This document shows, one piece after another, positions 53,501-64,000 of a stretch of DNA of 64,000 bases. Below the pieces are notes generated by a model. The model saw nothing but the letters and a program-made list of their open reading frames with translations. It made no database searches and was not told the origin of the DNA. The stretch's first letter is position 1; the number at the start of each line of letters is the position of its first letter. Made by a program: the position numbers and the translations under genes. Source of the stretch: Tetranychus cinnabarinus (lineage: Eukaryota; Arthropoda; Arachnida; Trombidiformes; Tetranychidae); NCBI GenBank assembly GCA_022266195.1, contig WHVY01000001.1:5952001-6016000 (forward strand), written 5' to 3'.

Positions 53501-55092
53501 ATCATTGAATCCAAATTGTATCATCAAAAAAGCTTTCATTGTCAAGCGATGACTTATTGCGTATTGAACTTTGAGTATCTTGGTTTTCATCAAAATTATT
53601 AAACTTACTTAAATTGCTCATAACTTGCTCGTTATTTAATTGTATTTATATTTTATGCTTTTTTCAAAGGTTTTACAATACCTCAAGGCACCATAAGGAG
53701 AGGCGCTCGATGTAGTACCGCTAAGGCCTATTTACTTCCTGCCAAAAATCGTCCGAATCTCCATGTGATTGCATTTGCTTATGTTACAAGAGTGAGAATC
53801 CAAACTTGAAACTAAATGGTTTCCAATCAACAGTTGTCTAATTTAAGTTTTGATTTTTTTCAGATAATTTTCAATGAAATTAAACGAGCAGTTGCTGTCC
53901 AATTTGATCGATTTTCACTCTCCTATTTGGTTTACGCTCGACGAGAAATAATCGTTTCTGGTGGATCAATTAACTCACCTCAATTGTTGATGATCTCTGG
54001 AATTGGTCCAGCTCAACATCTGAAAGATCACGGAGTATGTAATAACAAAGTTACTATTTTAACTAACCAATTATTTCCTCAATTTACCAGCTTCAATAGC
54101 TGTTAGATATTAATAGGTTCAATTTTCGATTCTATTATGATTGATGTTTCAAATTAACTAACTGTTGTTTCCCTGTATCATTCATTTAGATACCAATAAT
54201 TGCAGACTTACCTGTTGGTGAGAATCTTCAAGATCATATTTATCCTGGTGGAATGACTTTCTCTATTAACGCTAAAGTCAGCTTATCTCAAGATCGCGTT
54301 TTCAATGCAGCCAATTTGGGAAAATATTTTACTAAAGGAACAGGCCCATTAACATCACTTGGTGGGGTTGAGGGATTAGCTTTCATAAAGACTGGACGTG
54401 CTAATCAATCTATTGATTGGCCTGACATTGAGATGCACTTTGTTACGGGAAATGTTGTTGCCGATGGTGGCAAAGGTTTAATTGGATTGACAGGATTAAG
54501 TCCAGATATTTGGAATAGAGTGTTCCTTCCATATTCACCATTAGATACTTTCACAATTGACCCAGTCTTATTGAGGCCCAAAAGTCGTGGATATATTCGT
54601 CTAAGATCGGCTAATCCCTATGATCATCCAATCATTGATCCAAAATATTTGTCCGATCCTGATGATGTTTTAACAATTGTTGAAGCCATGAAGATAGCTT
54701 TAGCCATCGGTTTATCGCCACCAATGAAAGCTTTTGGTGCTAAATTGATTGAAACTGTTTTCCCTGGTTGTGAGTATTACGTTTACCTGTCCGATGAATA
54801 TTTAGCTTGTGTGGCTCGAGTTTTTACCTCAACAATCTATCATCCAGTCGGAACATGTAAAATGGGTTCACCCTGGGATCCAACAGCCGTTGTTGATTCA
54901 GAGTTGAAAGTAATGGGCGGTGTAACTGGTTTAAGAGTCATCGATGCCTCAGTTATGCCAACAATTATCTCTGGAAACACAAATGCTCCAACAATTATGA
55001 TTGCCGAACGAGGAGCCGATTTAATTAAAGGACAATTGTTGCCTCCTTTACCGAGTCCAATTATACCTCAATATCCGATTTTGGGTCGCTAA
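47561..55092 (+). CDS. GMC oxidoreductase (glucose dehydrogenase-like)
   Basis: FAD-dependent glucose-methanol-choline oxidoreductase, probably secreted or membrane-anchored. Exons 47561-47693, 49864-50256, 50992-51123, 53670-53791, 53864-54034 and 54190-55092; about 617 residues, normal for insect GMC proteins. A hydrophobic N-terminus (VALFPALIPLLSFWIA) precedes YDYIIV joined to GAGSAGSVLANRLSED, the FAD-binding Rossmann motif split by the first intron. Then LLLEAGG, PRGRVLGGSSVINVMLYVRG (signature 1), GGSINSPQLLMISGIGP (signature 2), GENLQDH, and the C-terminal domain with catalytic His in STIYHPVGTCKMG and Asn in GNTNAPTIMIAERGADLI (His-Asn pair). All key residues are present, so it should be active on an alcohol or sugar; the substrate is not decidable. 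Two introns are over 2 kb. Confidence 0.94.
47694..49863 (+). other. GMC gene intron 1 (2.2 kb)
   Basis: From GTGAGT after YDYII to TTATTAG before GAGSAG. Very AT-rich, no nested gene. The frame joins exactly through the FAD motif (ATT G / TT GGC). Confidence 0.85.
50257..50991 (+). other. GMC gene intron 2 (0.7 kb)
   Basis: From GTAATT after NIAYN to TTTCAG before GYHGRGG. AT-rich; nothing else seen in it. Confidence 0.8.
51124..53669 (+). other. GMC gene intron 3 (2.5 kb)
   Basis: From GTAAAG after NGPSQT to TTCAAAG before GFTIPQGT. AT-rich with no coding potential. The junction falls at a normal GMC position and joins in frame. Confidence 0.8.
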
Positions 55093-55907
55093 TTGATTAC
55101 TACTATTTTCCTAATTTAATTTTATTTTAATCTGCTTACCAAATTGGATTAGAAGCGTAAATGCCAACATTTTTAGTGTTGAACACTGAAAATTGAATCA
55201 TCTTCATAATCACTGTCATCCACATCTTCATCATCATCTTCACTCGTTTTTTTTGTTTAATCACCTCCATTAAGATGCAATCTAATTGTTCTTTGAATTG
55301 TTTTGGTCTTTTGTTTTATTCACTTTTTCTTGTTTTCCTTTGGTTGACTTTTGATTACCATTATTTTATTGCTGTTTTGTTTTGAAATGTGCGTTTTTAC
55401 CTGGTGCCATTTAAAGTACAATTATGACCTGATTTCATAAAGATTAACGCTTTTTTTACTCTTTATTTTAGCTTTTAGTATTTAAAACATTAAAAGATTT
55501 AACTAGTCAGTGACAAAGTTTTAAGCAAAGGGAATTCAGGTTGACCCATGTTTACAATTAGATTGCATATTTGTTCATTTGTTTAGGGTCCAGAATGTGT
55601 TAACATCATTATATAATAGTATGAGATTAAAAAATAATCATTTTGTTTGACAAGTTAATTTGATGACATAAATAATCTTATACTGTAAACAACTGAATAA
55701 ACATTTGAACATTATTGAATAATATTTTTCCAATTGTTTCAAACAAATTCATTTATAAATATCATAAATTAACATCTTTCTATGATTAACAAGTCCAGTC
55801 TGGTATCATTCAAATGAGAGAATGTCCAAAATATCTAGAGTTTGACTATTGTTGTGATACTGTCAATAAAGTACAAAACCATTCGTGACGTGAATGTGAA
55901 AAGTCGC
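55093..55907. other. Convergent 3' region between GMC and NRF-6-like genes
   Basis: 815 bp between facing stop codons; AT-rich, consistent with both 3' UTRs. No other gene. Confidence 0.5.
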
Positions 55908-58900
55908 TTAATTAGTCTTCTCTTTCGATGTGGAATCAAAAGAGTCTTCATCTGTAGATTTATTCTCTAATGATTTAATATTGTTTTCAGGTAGTTCAGG
56001 TATTCCATTGTGACGGTAAATTGCAAGTAAATGAAGGAATGGAAACTCGAAAATCATGGCTGAAAAAATGCTTAGCGCAAAAGATGCAAACAAAGTAGCA
56101 ATTATCAAAATAGCCTGCAAAATAAGTGAAAAAATATTTAAATCAGATGAATCAGCAATCAATTAGCTTAGTTGGTTATATCAACTTACATATGAAAGTG
56201 TATCAGCATAAACTGGAGACCGGTAATAACCAAGAATGTAATAGATGATGAAAATATGCCAGTAGAACGCTTGGTAAGCCAATTTAGCGAAAATTCTGAA
56301 TCCAGACCATGATAGAGATACTGTGATTCCATTTGAATTACCGGAGGCGGCGTGAAATATTAAATAAGATACACAGATAGACCATAAGGGACGATGGAGT
56401 GAACCATAAATTACTTTTTCCAGTTTGGATTCATCTTCATCAGCATAGTATTTACGGGAAGATATAATGACAAGTGACATTCCAGAGAAAGAAATCAAAA
56501 GCAACAAATTGCTAACACTCTAGAAAATAAGAGAAAAATATCGATAAATAATTAGACGTTTTAATTGTTGAAACAATTGTGTAAACCTCACCTTGGATAG
56601 ATTCACATTGCGATATTTTGCCCAAACTTCATGAAGAAATATACCAATGCAATAGGCGCTGATTCGTGTCCAAGGTTTGACATAAATAACTTGAAAATAT
56701 TCATCCTCGCAGAGTCGGTCAAATAATAAAACTGGCGGATAATTGTAAGTATAAGTCAGCCAAGCTGTGGTTAGTATTGAAGCCATCATGATGCATCCGT
56801 TCAAACACCAGCCAATCATTGGTTTTCTGGTTAGGATATGAAGAAAGTGTCAGTAAGTTGTTTAAATTGATGAGAATGGTTAACAGTTAAAATTTTGTAA
56901 ATGATTTATATCTTACCCGCCATTTATTAAGGCCAAAGTGAGAGATGAGGCGATAAAAAACTGGAAATCGGCAGCTAGAAACCATGTTGCAACTAAACCC
57001 TAATTAATGTAATAAGTAAATGAATAATAATAACTTGTGATTGTGTTTAAATTTAACTTGAAAGACTGTTATTGATGACTTGAAGTCATTACTGATAGAT
57101 TAATCTTACTGTAATGGGATTAACAGCAACACCGAATAGGTTAATCGTGTATGTCAATGACTTCCACATATCTCGATAGATGCTAGTGTGAAGACTTTGT
57201 ACTAAAAAGTCCCAATGAGGACCATCACCAAGACGTCGAGCCATTATATAAACCATTATCATCCAGACAAGAGTTGGTGTCAACCTGAATTTGATCAAAA
57301 GGATAATTAGTCAAGGTTTTCAAATGTGACTGTATAATTACCTGAAATATCTTAAAACACACGAATGGATGAGTTCACGGGAAAATGCTGAAATTCGCGT
57401 CCATAAATCATCTGAGCTTGGACTAGCACTGATTCGACGGACACTTGAATGAGCAATCAGAAATCCACTGAAAATAAGAGTAAAATAAAATAATAACAGA
57501 ATTTTTGAGTTATGAATTTTATGAAGTAGCTCAATATATGATGCTTACCTCAGTACAAAAAATGTATCAGTCCAAATTGATCCATTGCCGATTATTTGAA
57601 ACCATCGTGAGGCAACAAAAGTGTCAAAATTTTCCCTATTCACTTGTAAATTTCGAGGCACAGACAAAAAATTAAAATCATTATTATCACATTTTAATAT
57701 AAGAGTATTGTTTACTCTTTTTGTGTTTACATACGATTACCAACCTGAATTGAATACAGCAGCAACCATGCAAACATGACCCAATATAACTATTATTATT
57801 GATAATGTTCGCCATCCATTGAGACAACTGATTTCATATTTAGAGGATTTGTTGGATAAAACAATGCTGAAATTGCGACGGAGTGAGAAACAGTATACCG
57901 ATGAAGCAATTAAGTTACCCAAGGTACCATTGTAGTTGCACTTTGCTTCAATTATTTTTTCGTACGGCATCAGGTAAAAATCGCTCAATGTTGAAGCAAT
58001 TACTATAAGCCCTAATAGAGTGAAACAAACTCTTTGAGCCGGATTGAAGAGGAAATCAAGAGTAGAGAAAAAAATAACAGTCAATTTGGTTTAATTTAAA
58101 TATTGATTTATGATAGTGTAATATTTGAAGTATAAGCTTACATGATGAATTTTTCAGACCAGTCGAATGGTAAATCATAATAGGATTCAATTTTGACTGC
58201 TTCAACCACTTTAAGGGAAGAATCTGTAAAAAACAAAACAAATTAACAACGATATTTATTGGATCCTGGATCACTCAAAATTCAATCATAACAACCCTTC
58301 TGTAATTACTAAATTGAATCAAATTATCTTTCTAACTTCATTCCATGATGAAATAATATAAATTGAAATACGAATACATTTTTATTTCACTTCAAGGTTG
58401 AATCAGGCAGGTTTGTTGACCAGCTGCTAACTTAAAGTAACGATGATTTAGGTGAATGTTATGAAGATTGAGCAAAAATCATCAAATATGAATGACTCAT
58501 CAATTATCATTCAATCTCTGAATAATTTAATTCTTACTTCCGATCAAAATGGTACTGATATCCTGTTCATTGCATGTTGATGGAGCACAAACTTCGACAA
58601 CTCTTTGGTCCCATAGACTTGTTGTAATACGACTTCCATTGTACTATCAATGAACAAACGAAACAATGATTAAAGACATAAATATTTATAAATAACGGAA
58701 AATTTAGAAATAACAACAGCAATAGAAAAAGATACTTACCTTTATTCCTGTACAAGAGACGATATTACGCCAAAATGTTCCAGTGAAATTTATCCCATAC
58801 TTATCCGGATTTACATTTAAACATTGATCATAAGCTCCCCAATAAAATGTATTTCCAGACAATACTCCAGATGAAGGTTGACCACATGAATCAAGCACTA

Positions 58901-59436
58901 AAAATATAATAAACATAACGAACAGTTTATCATAAAAATTTAATCATTTTTAGTAAAAAAGGGAATTAAAGATGCAATGAGTTCGCTATGACATTGTAAG
59001 TAAAGATGACACCACTATTAGGTGCATTTTCAGAAACTTTTGATCTCACTTCAACTAATTCATGATAAATCTTTAGTTGAAATAATAGCTATTCTTTCGG
59101 CTGGGCTAGGGATAAACATGGCAAGTGGGAGACTGTGAAAAACTTACATTGATAAGCCCATAATGATTGAGATTTATAAGCTTTGTAAAAATTGTTCAAT
59201 GTTTTACGGCACGGAGTTGATATATCAATTGACTGAATAGATTTTAAATGATCTTCATTGCGCGGATAAAATGTGTAAGGTGTTGTGTAATTAGGTGCAA
59301 GGGTTGAAGTAAATAAAGGGTGAGATGAGCAAACTGAGGGACTCCAAGGCTTTCCAATTTTACCGTAAACAAAGCACAAGTTAGGTAGCAAGATTGTCAC
59401 AACTGTAATCCATAGATTGATTGGCGATAATAACAT
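55908..59436 (-). CDS. NRF-6-like membrane acyltransferase (acyltransferase-3 family)
   Basis: Multi-pass membrane protein of the nose-resistant-to-fluoxetine (NRF-6) family, proposed in worms to move lipids or drugs. Twelve exons: 59148-59436, 58740-58897, 58538-58643, 58142-58223, 57741-58031, 57549-57635, 57342-57467, 57110-57284, 56917-56999, 56592-56826, 56190-56519, 55908-56114; about 722 residues. Signal peptide (MLLSPINLWITVVTILL), then the Cys-rich NRF domain (SLWAYQLLDSCGQPSSGVLSGNTFYWGAYDQCL, VCAPSTC), a TM helix (VCFTLLGLIVIASTLSDFY), and the acyltransferase-3 domain with CLNGWRTLSIIIVILGHV, DTFFVLSGFLIA, LRYFRLTPTLVWMI, DMWKSLTYTINLFG and further TM helices to the Ser/Glu-rich C-terminus. 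The conserved His of ILGH and the RLTPTL motif are present. Substrate unknown. Confidence 0.92.
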
Positions 59437-60580
59437 CTTAACGCACTTTCACCTTGAGATCAACGATGTGAAAAGACTATAAGTTGAAATTAACATGAAA
59501 GGTCATGCAGCTTGGGTATAATTCAAATGGCTGTTTCGACTGATTCAAGTTCAAATAGAGAAGTGTCCGATCAAAGGCTTACAAGACAACAATCTTTGGG
59601 TTTGTAAGATTTTCTAAGCATAATAAGATTCGACCAAAACAAGCCTAACTAAATGGCCTCTAATTCAATCTGATTGATGAATCTTGCTGTAAATGGACTT
59701 GATTTTTCTTGGCACACAACAAAAACAAGAAGATTAGGAATGATAAAATTAGATATGATCATGAACAACAATTACCTAATGATTATGGACATGTATAAAA
59801 TCATTTTGAATCCAATTTTCCTGGAAGCAATGATTCTCAAATAACAGAAGTATACTTTCAATTCGCCATAAATCTTTTCTCATCAGCCAACTGGATGACA
59901 GCCATTTTTTCATACCCATAGCCATTGAGCCAATTTTAATTCCAATTCTGAGCAATTCCAATTGGACATCATTCCAAAACAATCTATCAATTGTCCAAAA
60001 ATGGTTAAAAAACACATTTTCAGCTGGACAAAGTTTAACTTCATAAGCTTGTAGACACATTGAGAATTTAATTTTCAAAGGAACATAAAATTAGAAATTA
60101 AAGAATTAGAATAAAAGATCGACGATTATTTGTCTAATAACAGATGATTAAAATAAAAAGAATCAACTAAATGTTAAAATTAAAAATCTTTCGTCAACTT
60201 TTACAATCCTTGAAACAGATTGCTCAAGGTTCATCAATTAATAGTGACTTTTATACTCAATAGATGACACTTTTATCATTTTGATTTTGAATGAAATAAG
60301 TTTACAGCAATTTATTTAAACACAATCAATGCTGATAATTAAGGCGATTGTTTTTATTGCGATGAAATATCGATTCAAGCAGATAACCAATGTTAATCAA
60401 TGGGTTAAATTGTAGGATCGTGAAATTTCATTGCTATGCAATGGATTTCATAATAAACTCATCAATCAATTGGAAAACAAGATTTTCAAAGCGATTTGAA
60501 TTAAACGATTAAACTTCCCTGAAATTAAAGGACACATTAAATCAGTATAATGACAGGAATAAAGCTGATTGGGACAGAAG
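59437..60580. promoter_or_regulatory. Divergent region between NRF-6-like and ML-domain genes
   Basis: 1.1 kb between start codons of genes pointing away from each other, so it should hold both promoters. A 100-codon minus-strand open frame (59776-60078) has no recognisable domain and no supporting neighbours; I do not call it. Confidence 0.4.
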
Positions 60581-61424
60581 ATGGTTGAAACTGTTCTTTT
60601 TATTGTACCAATCTTTCTAATAACAATATTATTTGTAGCCACTATTGAAGCCTTTTCTTGGTCAAATTGTGACTCGGATAAACCAATTCTCACATTTAAT
60701 TCAATTGAATTCAACGATGATCCAGTTATTATTGGTGACCCTGAAAATCCGTTACAATTATCACTACAAGCCAATCTAAGTGAACCTTTGGATGATCAGA
60801 TAATGGTTAAACTGGCAATTAGCAAAGGATTTACAATTTTTGGTAAAAGATTCACTCTTCCAGCATTTCCTTGTATTAAAGGTTATGGTTCCTGTGAACA
60901 CAATTTATGCAATTATCTGACTAGTTCAGATAATTCTTTTGGCTGTCCATTGCTCAGCTCACTTGGTCGATCATGTTCCTGTCCCATTGAAGCTGGTCCA
61001 TTAGTCGTCAACCATTTCAATGGTCACATGGATATATCCAATGTACCCTCAGTGATTCTTTGGTTATCATCGGTAAGTAAACCGTTTGTTGTATGTTTAA
61101 TATTATGTATTTTCAATACATTTTTACATCCTGATACACTCGTAATTCAGTTGTTTCCGAGAATCAGATTTGATAACAAAAATCAGTTGATAAATTGGTG
61201 GAAAATAATTAAAGACAATACAAAAACGAATCTTATAAAGTGATTCAGATTGAAATATACAATGTAAAGATAATTTCTAATCTTTTTATTAAACCCTTTG
61301 TCTTTATGATCAGGGGGATTACAATGTTAAATTGGTTCTGACAAGAGATGATGTATCGATAGCTTGTGTTAACATGGATATGGATCTTGAAATGGTCAAG
61401 GTTTCTTCTCAAGATCAAGACTGA
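60581..61424 (+). CDS. GM2-activator-like ML-domain lipid-binding protein, copy 1
   Basis: Secreted lipid-binding protein of the MD-2-related lipid-recognition (ML) superfamily, closest in motif layout to the ganglioside GM2 activator. Two exons (60581-61072 and 61314-61424), about 200 residues. Signal peptide (VLFIVPIFLITILFVATIEAFS), an early cysteine (SNCDSD), a beta-sandwich with KRFTLPAFPCIKGYGSCEHNLCNYL and SFGCPLLSSLGRSCSCPIEAG, then across the intron GDYNVKLVLTRDDVSIACVNMDMDLE to the stop. The PCxxxxGSC, CSCP and GDY...C spacing follows GM2A. Family members bind lipid head groups or tails in a hydrophobic cavity; which lipid is not decidable. The ATG at 60581 is chosen because it gives a good signal peptide. 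It is followed 403 bp later by a paralogue. Confidence 0.85.
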
Positions 61425-61827
61425 AGTGACCATCACATATGCAAACCATAACTGATAATAAATGCAATGGAAAGTGTAAAATGTTATTTTGTTGCTTTTA
61501 AATCTTAATGTTGAAAAGATGGAAATTGTTTTTCATTTGTAACATCGATTGCGATCAATAAATTAAAAATACTAATCATTCAACTTATTATCGAGGCTCT
61601 ATTGTTCATGAGTCAGAGCATGAAAGAAAATTTAATGCCTCATTCCAAGAAATTTCATCAGATAATTCATTGTAATGTGTTGTATTTATTGTACTGGCGA
61701 TTGCTTATCTCAAGACAATGATTTGTTTGATTGAATTGCGATTTTATATAAAAAATGATCACCCTTTTGATGTATTTTATTTGAATTCATTTGTTTTCTC
61801 ATAAACTTGAAAAAAATTCTTGCCACG
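61425..61827. promoter_or_regulatory. Spacer between the two ML-domain genes, with TATA-like element
   Basis: 403 bp. AATAAATTAAAA near 61556 is a plausible poly(A) signal for the first gene. TATATAAA at 61745-61752 lies about 76 bp before the ATG of the second gene, a plausible TATA box. Otherwise AT-rich. Confidence 0.4.
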
Positions 61828-62638
61828 ATGTTTCCATTTAAGTTTGCGATCTTCTTTGCTTTCTTGGTTCCTACCATCTTAGCTGACCCAATCAGCTACA
61901 CAGAGTGTGATACAGGTACTAATGTTGCCAAATTAATTTCACTCAACGTCCCAGGTAATCCAATTGAAGTTGGCTCCGCTCATCCTGTTGACTTGTCTTT
62001 TACTGGATCCCTATCAAAGGACGTTGAAGATGATGTCGAGTTGGTGTTGAAAATTGAAAAACAAGTCAGCGTTTTTGGCATCAAAAAATGGATTTCAATT
62101 CCTTGTATCGATGGCTATGGTTCTTGTACTGATAAATTGAGTGAATATTGGACGCGTTACAATTCATCTTTTGTTTGTGGTTTGATGACCAAAATGGGTA
62201 AATCTTGTAGTTTCCCAATAGTTGCAGGAGATTATTCAGTCAAAGATTATATTATTCCGGTCAATCTTGATAAATTACCACAGACCATTTTGAATCTAGC
62301 AAACGTAAGTATTTAAAGTGTTTTTTGTTTCCAAAATTTTACATTCAGTGTAAAGCTGCAATTCAAATCCTAATATAGTCAATAATTATCATTCATTATG
62401 GTAAAAGCAAGTTTTTTATTCACTGTAAAAGATCGTATTTTAATCATTTGTCATTATTTGTATTTTTTCAATTCAGGGTAAAGTAAAGGTACACATTGAG
62501 ATTAAAAATGCGCAAACATTGTATTGTGTTGATGTAACTCTTGATCTTAAACTTGAATCTAGTAAGCCTTCTGATGACGAGAATGAATATGGCGGTTGGT
62601 CTGATTACAATCCATTCTTGTCTGGATGGTTTCATTAA
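61828..62638 (+). CDS. GM2-activator-like ML-domain lipid-binding protein, copy 2
   Basis: Tandem paralogue of the preceding gene, about 212 residues in two exons (61828-62304, 62477-62638) with the intron at the same place in the domain (after ILNLAN / ILWLSS), which shows duplication. Signal peptide MFPFKFAIFFAFLVPTILA, then SYTECDTG, ISIPCIDGYGSCTDKLSEYW, SFVCGLMTKMGKSCSFPIVAGDYSV and, in exon 2, GKVKVHIEIKNAQTLYCVDVTLDLKL. Relative to copy 1 it lacks the GSC-adjacent cysteine pair (NLC) and has CSFP in place of CSCP, so one disulfide is lost. It has a longer C-terminal tail rich in acidic and aromatic residues (DDENEYGGWSDYNPFLSGW). The ATG at 61828 is the first with a clean signal peptide. 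The next gene lies 163 bp away, convergent. Confidence 0.86.
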
Positions 62639-62801
62639 TCACTGATTGAACTCTTGTAACCTAATTAATAAACTTAATATCAATGCAATCGATGGTTTGA
62701 CAAAAAAATTCCTTCTTTTGTTTGGAAGAAAGCAAGGGCTAATTTTTTCGGAAGCTAGTTTGATATCTGATGAAATAAAATCTGTTTTAAATTTTAACGC
62801 T

Positions 62802-63967
62802 TTAAGTTGAAGACTTTTTGCTGTCAGCAGAAGGTGAATAATAGGTGAAATCTCTGCCAGTAACACTGACAATCCAGTCTAAATATTTGGTTACATCAAC
62901 GTAAACACCAGGAACACCCCTTTGTCCACATTCAATGCCCCAAGAAACTAAACCAACCAAAGAGTAGGTTCCGTCTTGTCGATAACAGACCAAAGGTCCA
63001 CCTCCATCACCCTAGAATAATGAAAGTCAAAATAAATTACATTGTAAGATTATCTTTGTAACAACAAGATAAATGAAAAATACTAACCTTGCAAGAGTCT
63101 CTACTTTCATCTCCACCGGCACAGATGAACCCTTGGTGTAGCTTGAATCTAGATCCTAATCGGGTTTGTCTCAGTGCTTTTTGACAGCTTTCCCGAGGAA
63201 CCATTTGTATTGATATTTCCTTCAATATACTTGAATAGCTTCCTCCCTCTGATAAGAAAATTAGGAAAAATCAATGAAAAGGAAGGGTTAATTGTGTAAA
63301 GAATAGATGAAAAGTAAAAGTGATAAGCGATACTCAACTGTAAGCTGTTTTACCCCAACCAGTTGTAGTACATTCTTGATAATCATGATTTTCTCCATAT
63401 TCTGGTAAACAAACTGAATCTATATTTGGTTTGTATTCAACTTGACGACCTAATCGTAAAAGAGCAATATCATTCCATAAATTATTTCCTTTGAATTCTG
63501 GATGTATATAAATCTTTTGAATGTCATAATCTTCATGAGGATAAAACTCGTTCTCATTTGCTGTATCCCATTCACCAAGACGTACTTTCAGTATATCAGG
63601 ATTGTTAACGAAGTCTTTCACGCAATGAGCAACGGTGATAACGTGATAATCATCAATCAAAGTTCCACCGCATTGGAATACATTGACATCTTGTTCAGAT
63701 TTGAGTAAAGCAGCCTGTAAAAGGTGAAAATTTAGACACAATAATTTATAAAAAATGTAAATCATAAGATAAAAGTTATTTATTCACCTGCCATGGCCAT
63801 TCACCGAAACCAGCTTCACCCTTTTTGTCAGGCGATAATATCCTAGAATTTATTCCAGAAGGATGTTGGATTCCACATCTATGTATATAAGGTTGGGTTG
63901 TCACAGTTTCAGGGTCAGAACAGCAGACATGAAAAGTACCACATGAAGTTGGGTTTAATTTATCATC
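62802..63967 (-). CDS. Clip-type serine protease homolog, catalytically dead, 5' end outside window
   Basis: Trypsin-like protein of the PPAF-2/SPH type, secreted in arthropod haemolymph. Exons here: 63788-63967, 63339-63714, 63088-63248 and 62802-63011; the N-terminal part lies past the right edge of the window. The first exon has the end of a clip domain (CGTFHVCCSDPE) and the typical linker (RCGIQHPSGINSRI, EAGFGEWPWQ). The protease domain keeps the His (VITVAHCV) and the Asp (WNDIALLRL), but the serine motif is GDGGGP instead of GDSGGP, so the nucleophile is glycine and the protein cannot cleave. Such homologs usually act as cofactors, for example in prophenoloxidase activation or clotting. 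Two donors are GTT-type (GTTGAG, GTTAGT). The tail VTGRDFTYYSPSADSKKSST follows the domain. Confidence 0.92.
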
Positions 63968-64000
63968 CTGTGTAATAAAAGTACTTATTTAGAAGGCTTG

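Noticed and set aside
57741..57745. NRF-6-like donor GTTGGT at 57744
   Set aside because: It would put the next exon out of frame; the donor GTAATC four bases further (after FNSGW start) joins to ENFDTF in frame.
59776..60078. 100-codon minus-strand open frame upstream of the NRF-6-like gene
   Set aside because: No recognisable domain, and it does not join in frame to any neighbouring exon.
1..64000. CRISPR array, prokaryotic operon, phage or integrated virus
   Set aside because: No regular direct repeats with spacers, no viral replicase, capsid, integrase or reverse-transcriptase motifs; all coding genes are intron-bearing or short animal genes.

Overview
This is a stretch of animal nuclear DNA. 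It is AT-rich, the genes are split by mostly short GT-AG introns (about 45-120 bp, with a few of 0.5-5 kb), and the proteins are plainly metazoan: Moesin, Yurt/EPB41L5, CDK11, a p24 cargo receptor, a Cys-loop receptor and a GMC oxidoreductase. The gene set (GM2-activator-like ML proteins, NRF-6-type acyltransferase, GMC oxidoreductase, clip-type serine protease homolog) suggests an arthropod. The compact introns and base composition would fit an acariform mite such as a spider mite, but that placement is inference. There is no sign of operons, plasmid, phage or CRISPR.

Layout. 0.3-3.7 kb: three housekeeping genes on the minus strand (RUSF1/DUF647, the Cx9C protein CMC4, a p24-gamma/TMED receptor). 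4.0-7.5 kb, plus: an apparently chimeric gene joining a UBXN7-like UBA N-terminus to a complete TCP11/TCP11L1 domain; it is divergent from the p24 gene across 368 bp. 8.5-10.2 kb, minus: an acid lipase of the alpha/beta-hydrolase family. 10.2-18.7 kb: a gene desert. 18.7-26.2 kb, plus: Yurt, in two coding exons around a 5-kb intron. 26.7-28.3 kb, minus: a divergent Cys-loop receptor subunit with unusual pore residues. 29.8-31.7 kb, plus: CDK11. 32.9-33.5 kb, plus: an intronless RING-CH (MARCH-type) membrane ligase. 34.3-38.3 kb, minus: Moesin in five coding exons, whose second intron carries a Tc1/mariner-type MITE. 40.6 kb: a tRNA-Asp(GTC). 40.7-47.5 kb: a second desert with microsatellites and another possible MITE. 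47.6-55.1 kb, plus: a GMC oxidoreductase. 55.9-59.4 kb, minus: an NRF-6-like acyltransferase in twelve exons. 60.6-62.6 kb, plus: two tandem GM2-activator-like ML-domain genes. 62.8-64.0 kb, minus, running off the window: a clip-type serine protease homolog whose catalytic serine is glycine.

The first 40 kb is mainly conserved cell-biology genes: two FERM proteins (Moesin, Yurt) acting at the cortex and lateral membrane, a transcription/splicing kinase and secretory-pathway proteins. The last 16 kb holds secreted or membrane genes for lipid and small-molecule handling and immunity-type proteolysis, families that often expand in arthropods. Neighbouring genes are repeatedly arranged tail-to-tail. 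The most unusual items are the UBA-TCP11 chimera, the altered channel pore (position -1' Asn, 9' Phe, 7' Pro), the GDGGGP protease homolog and the two inverted-repeat elements. Exon limits were read by eye from splice signals and reading-frame continuity and could be off by a base or two.
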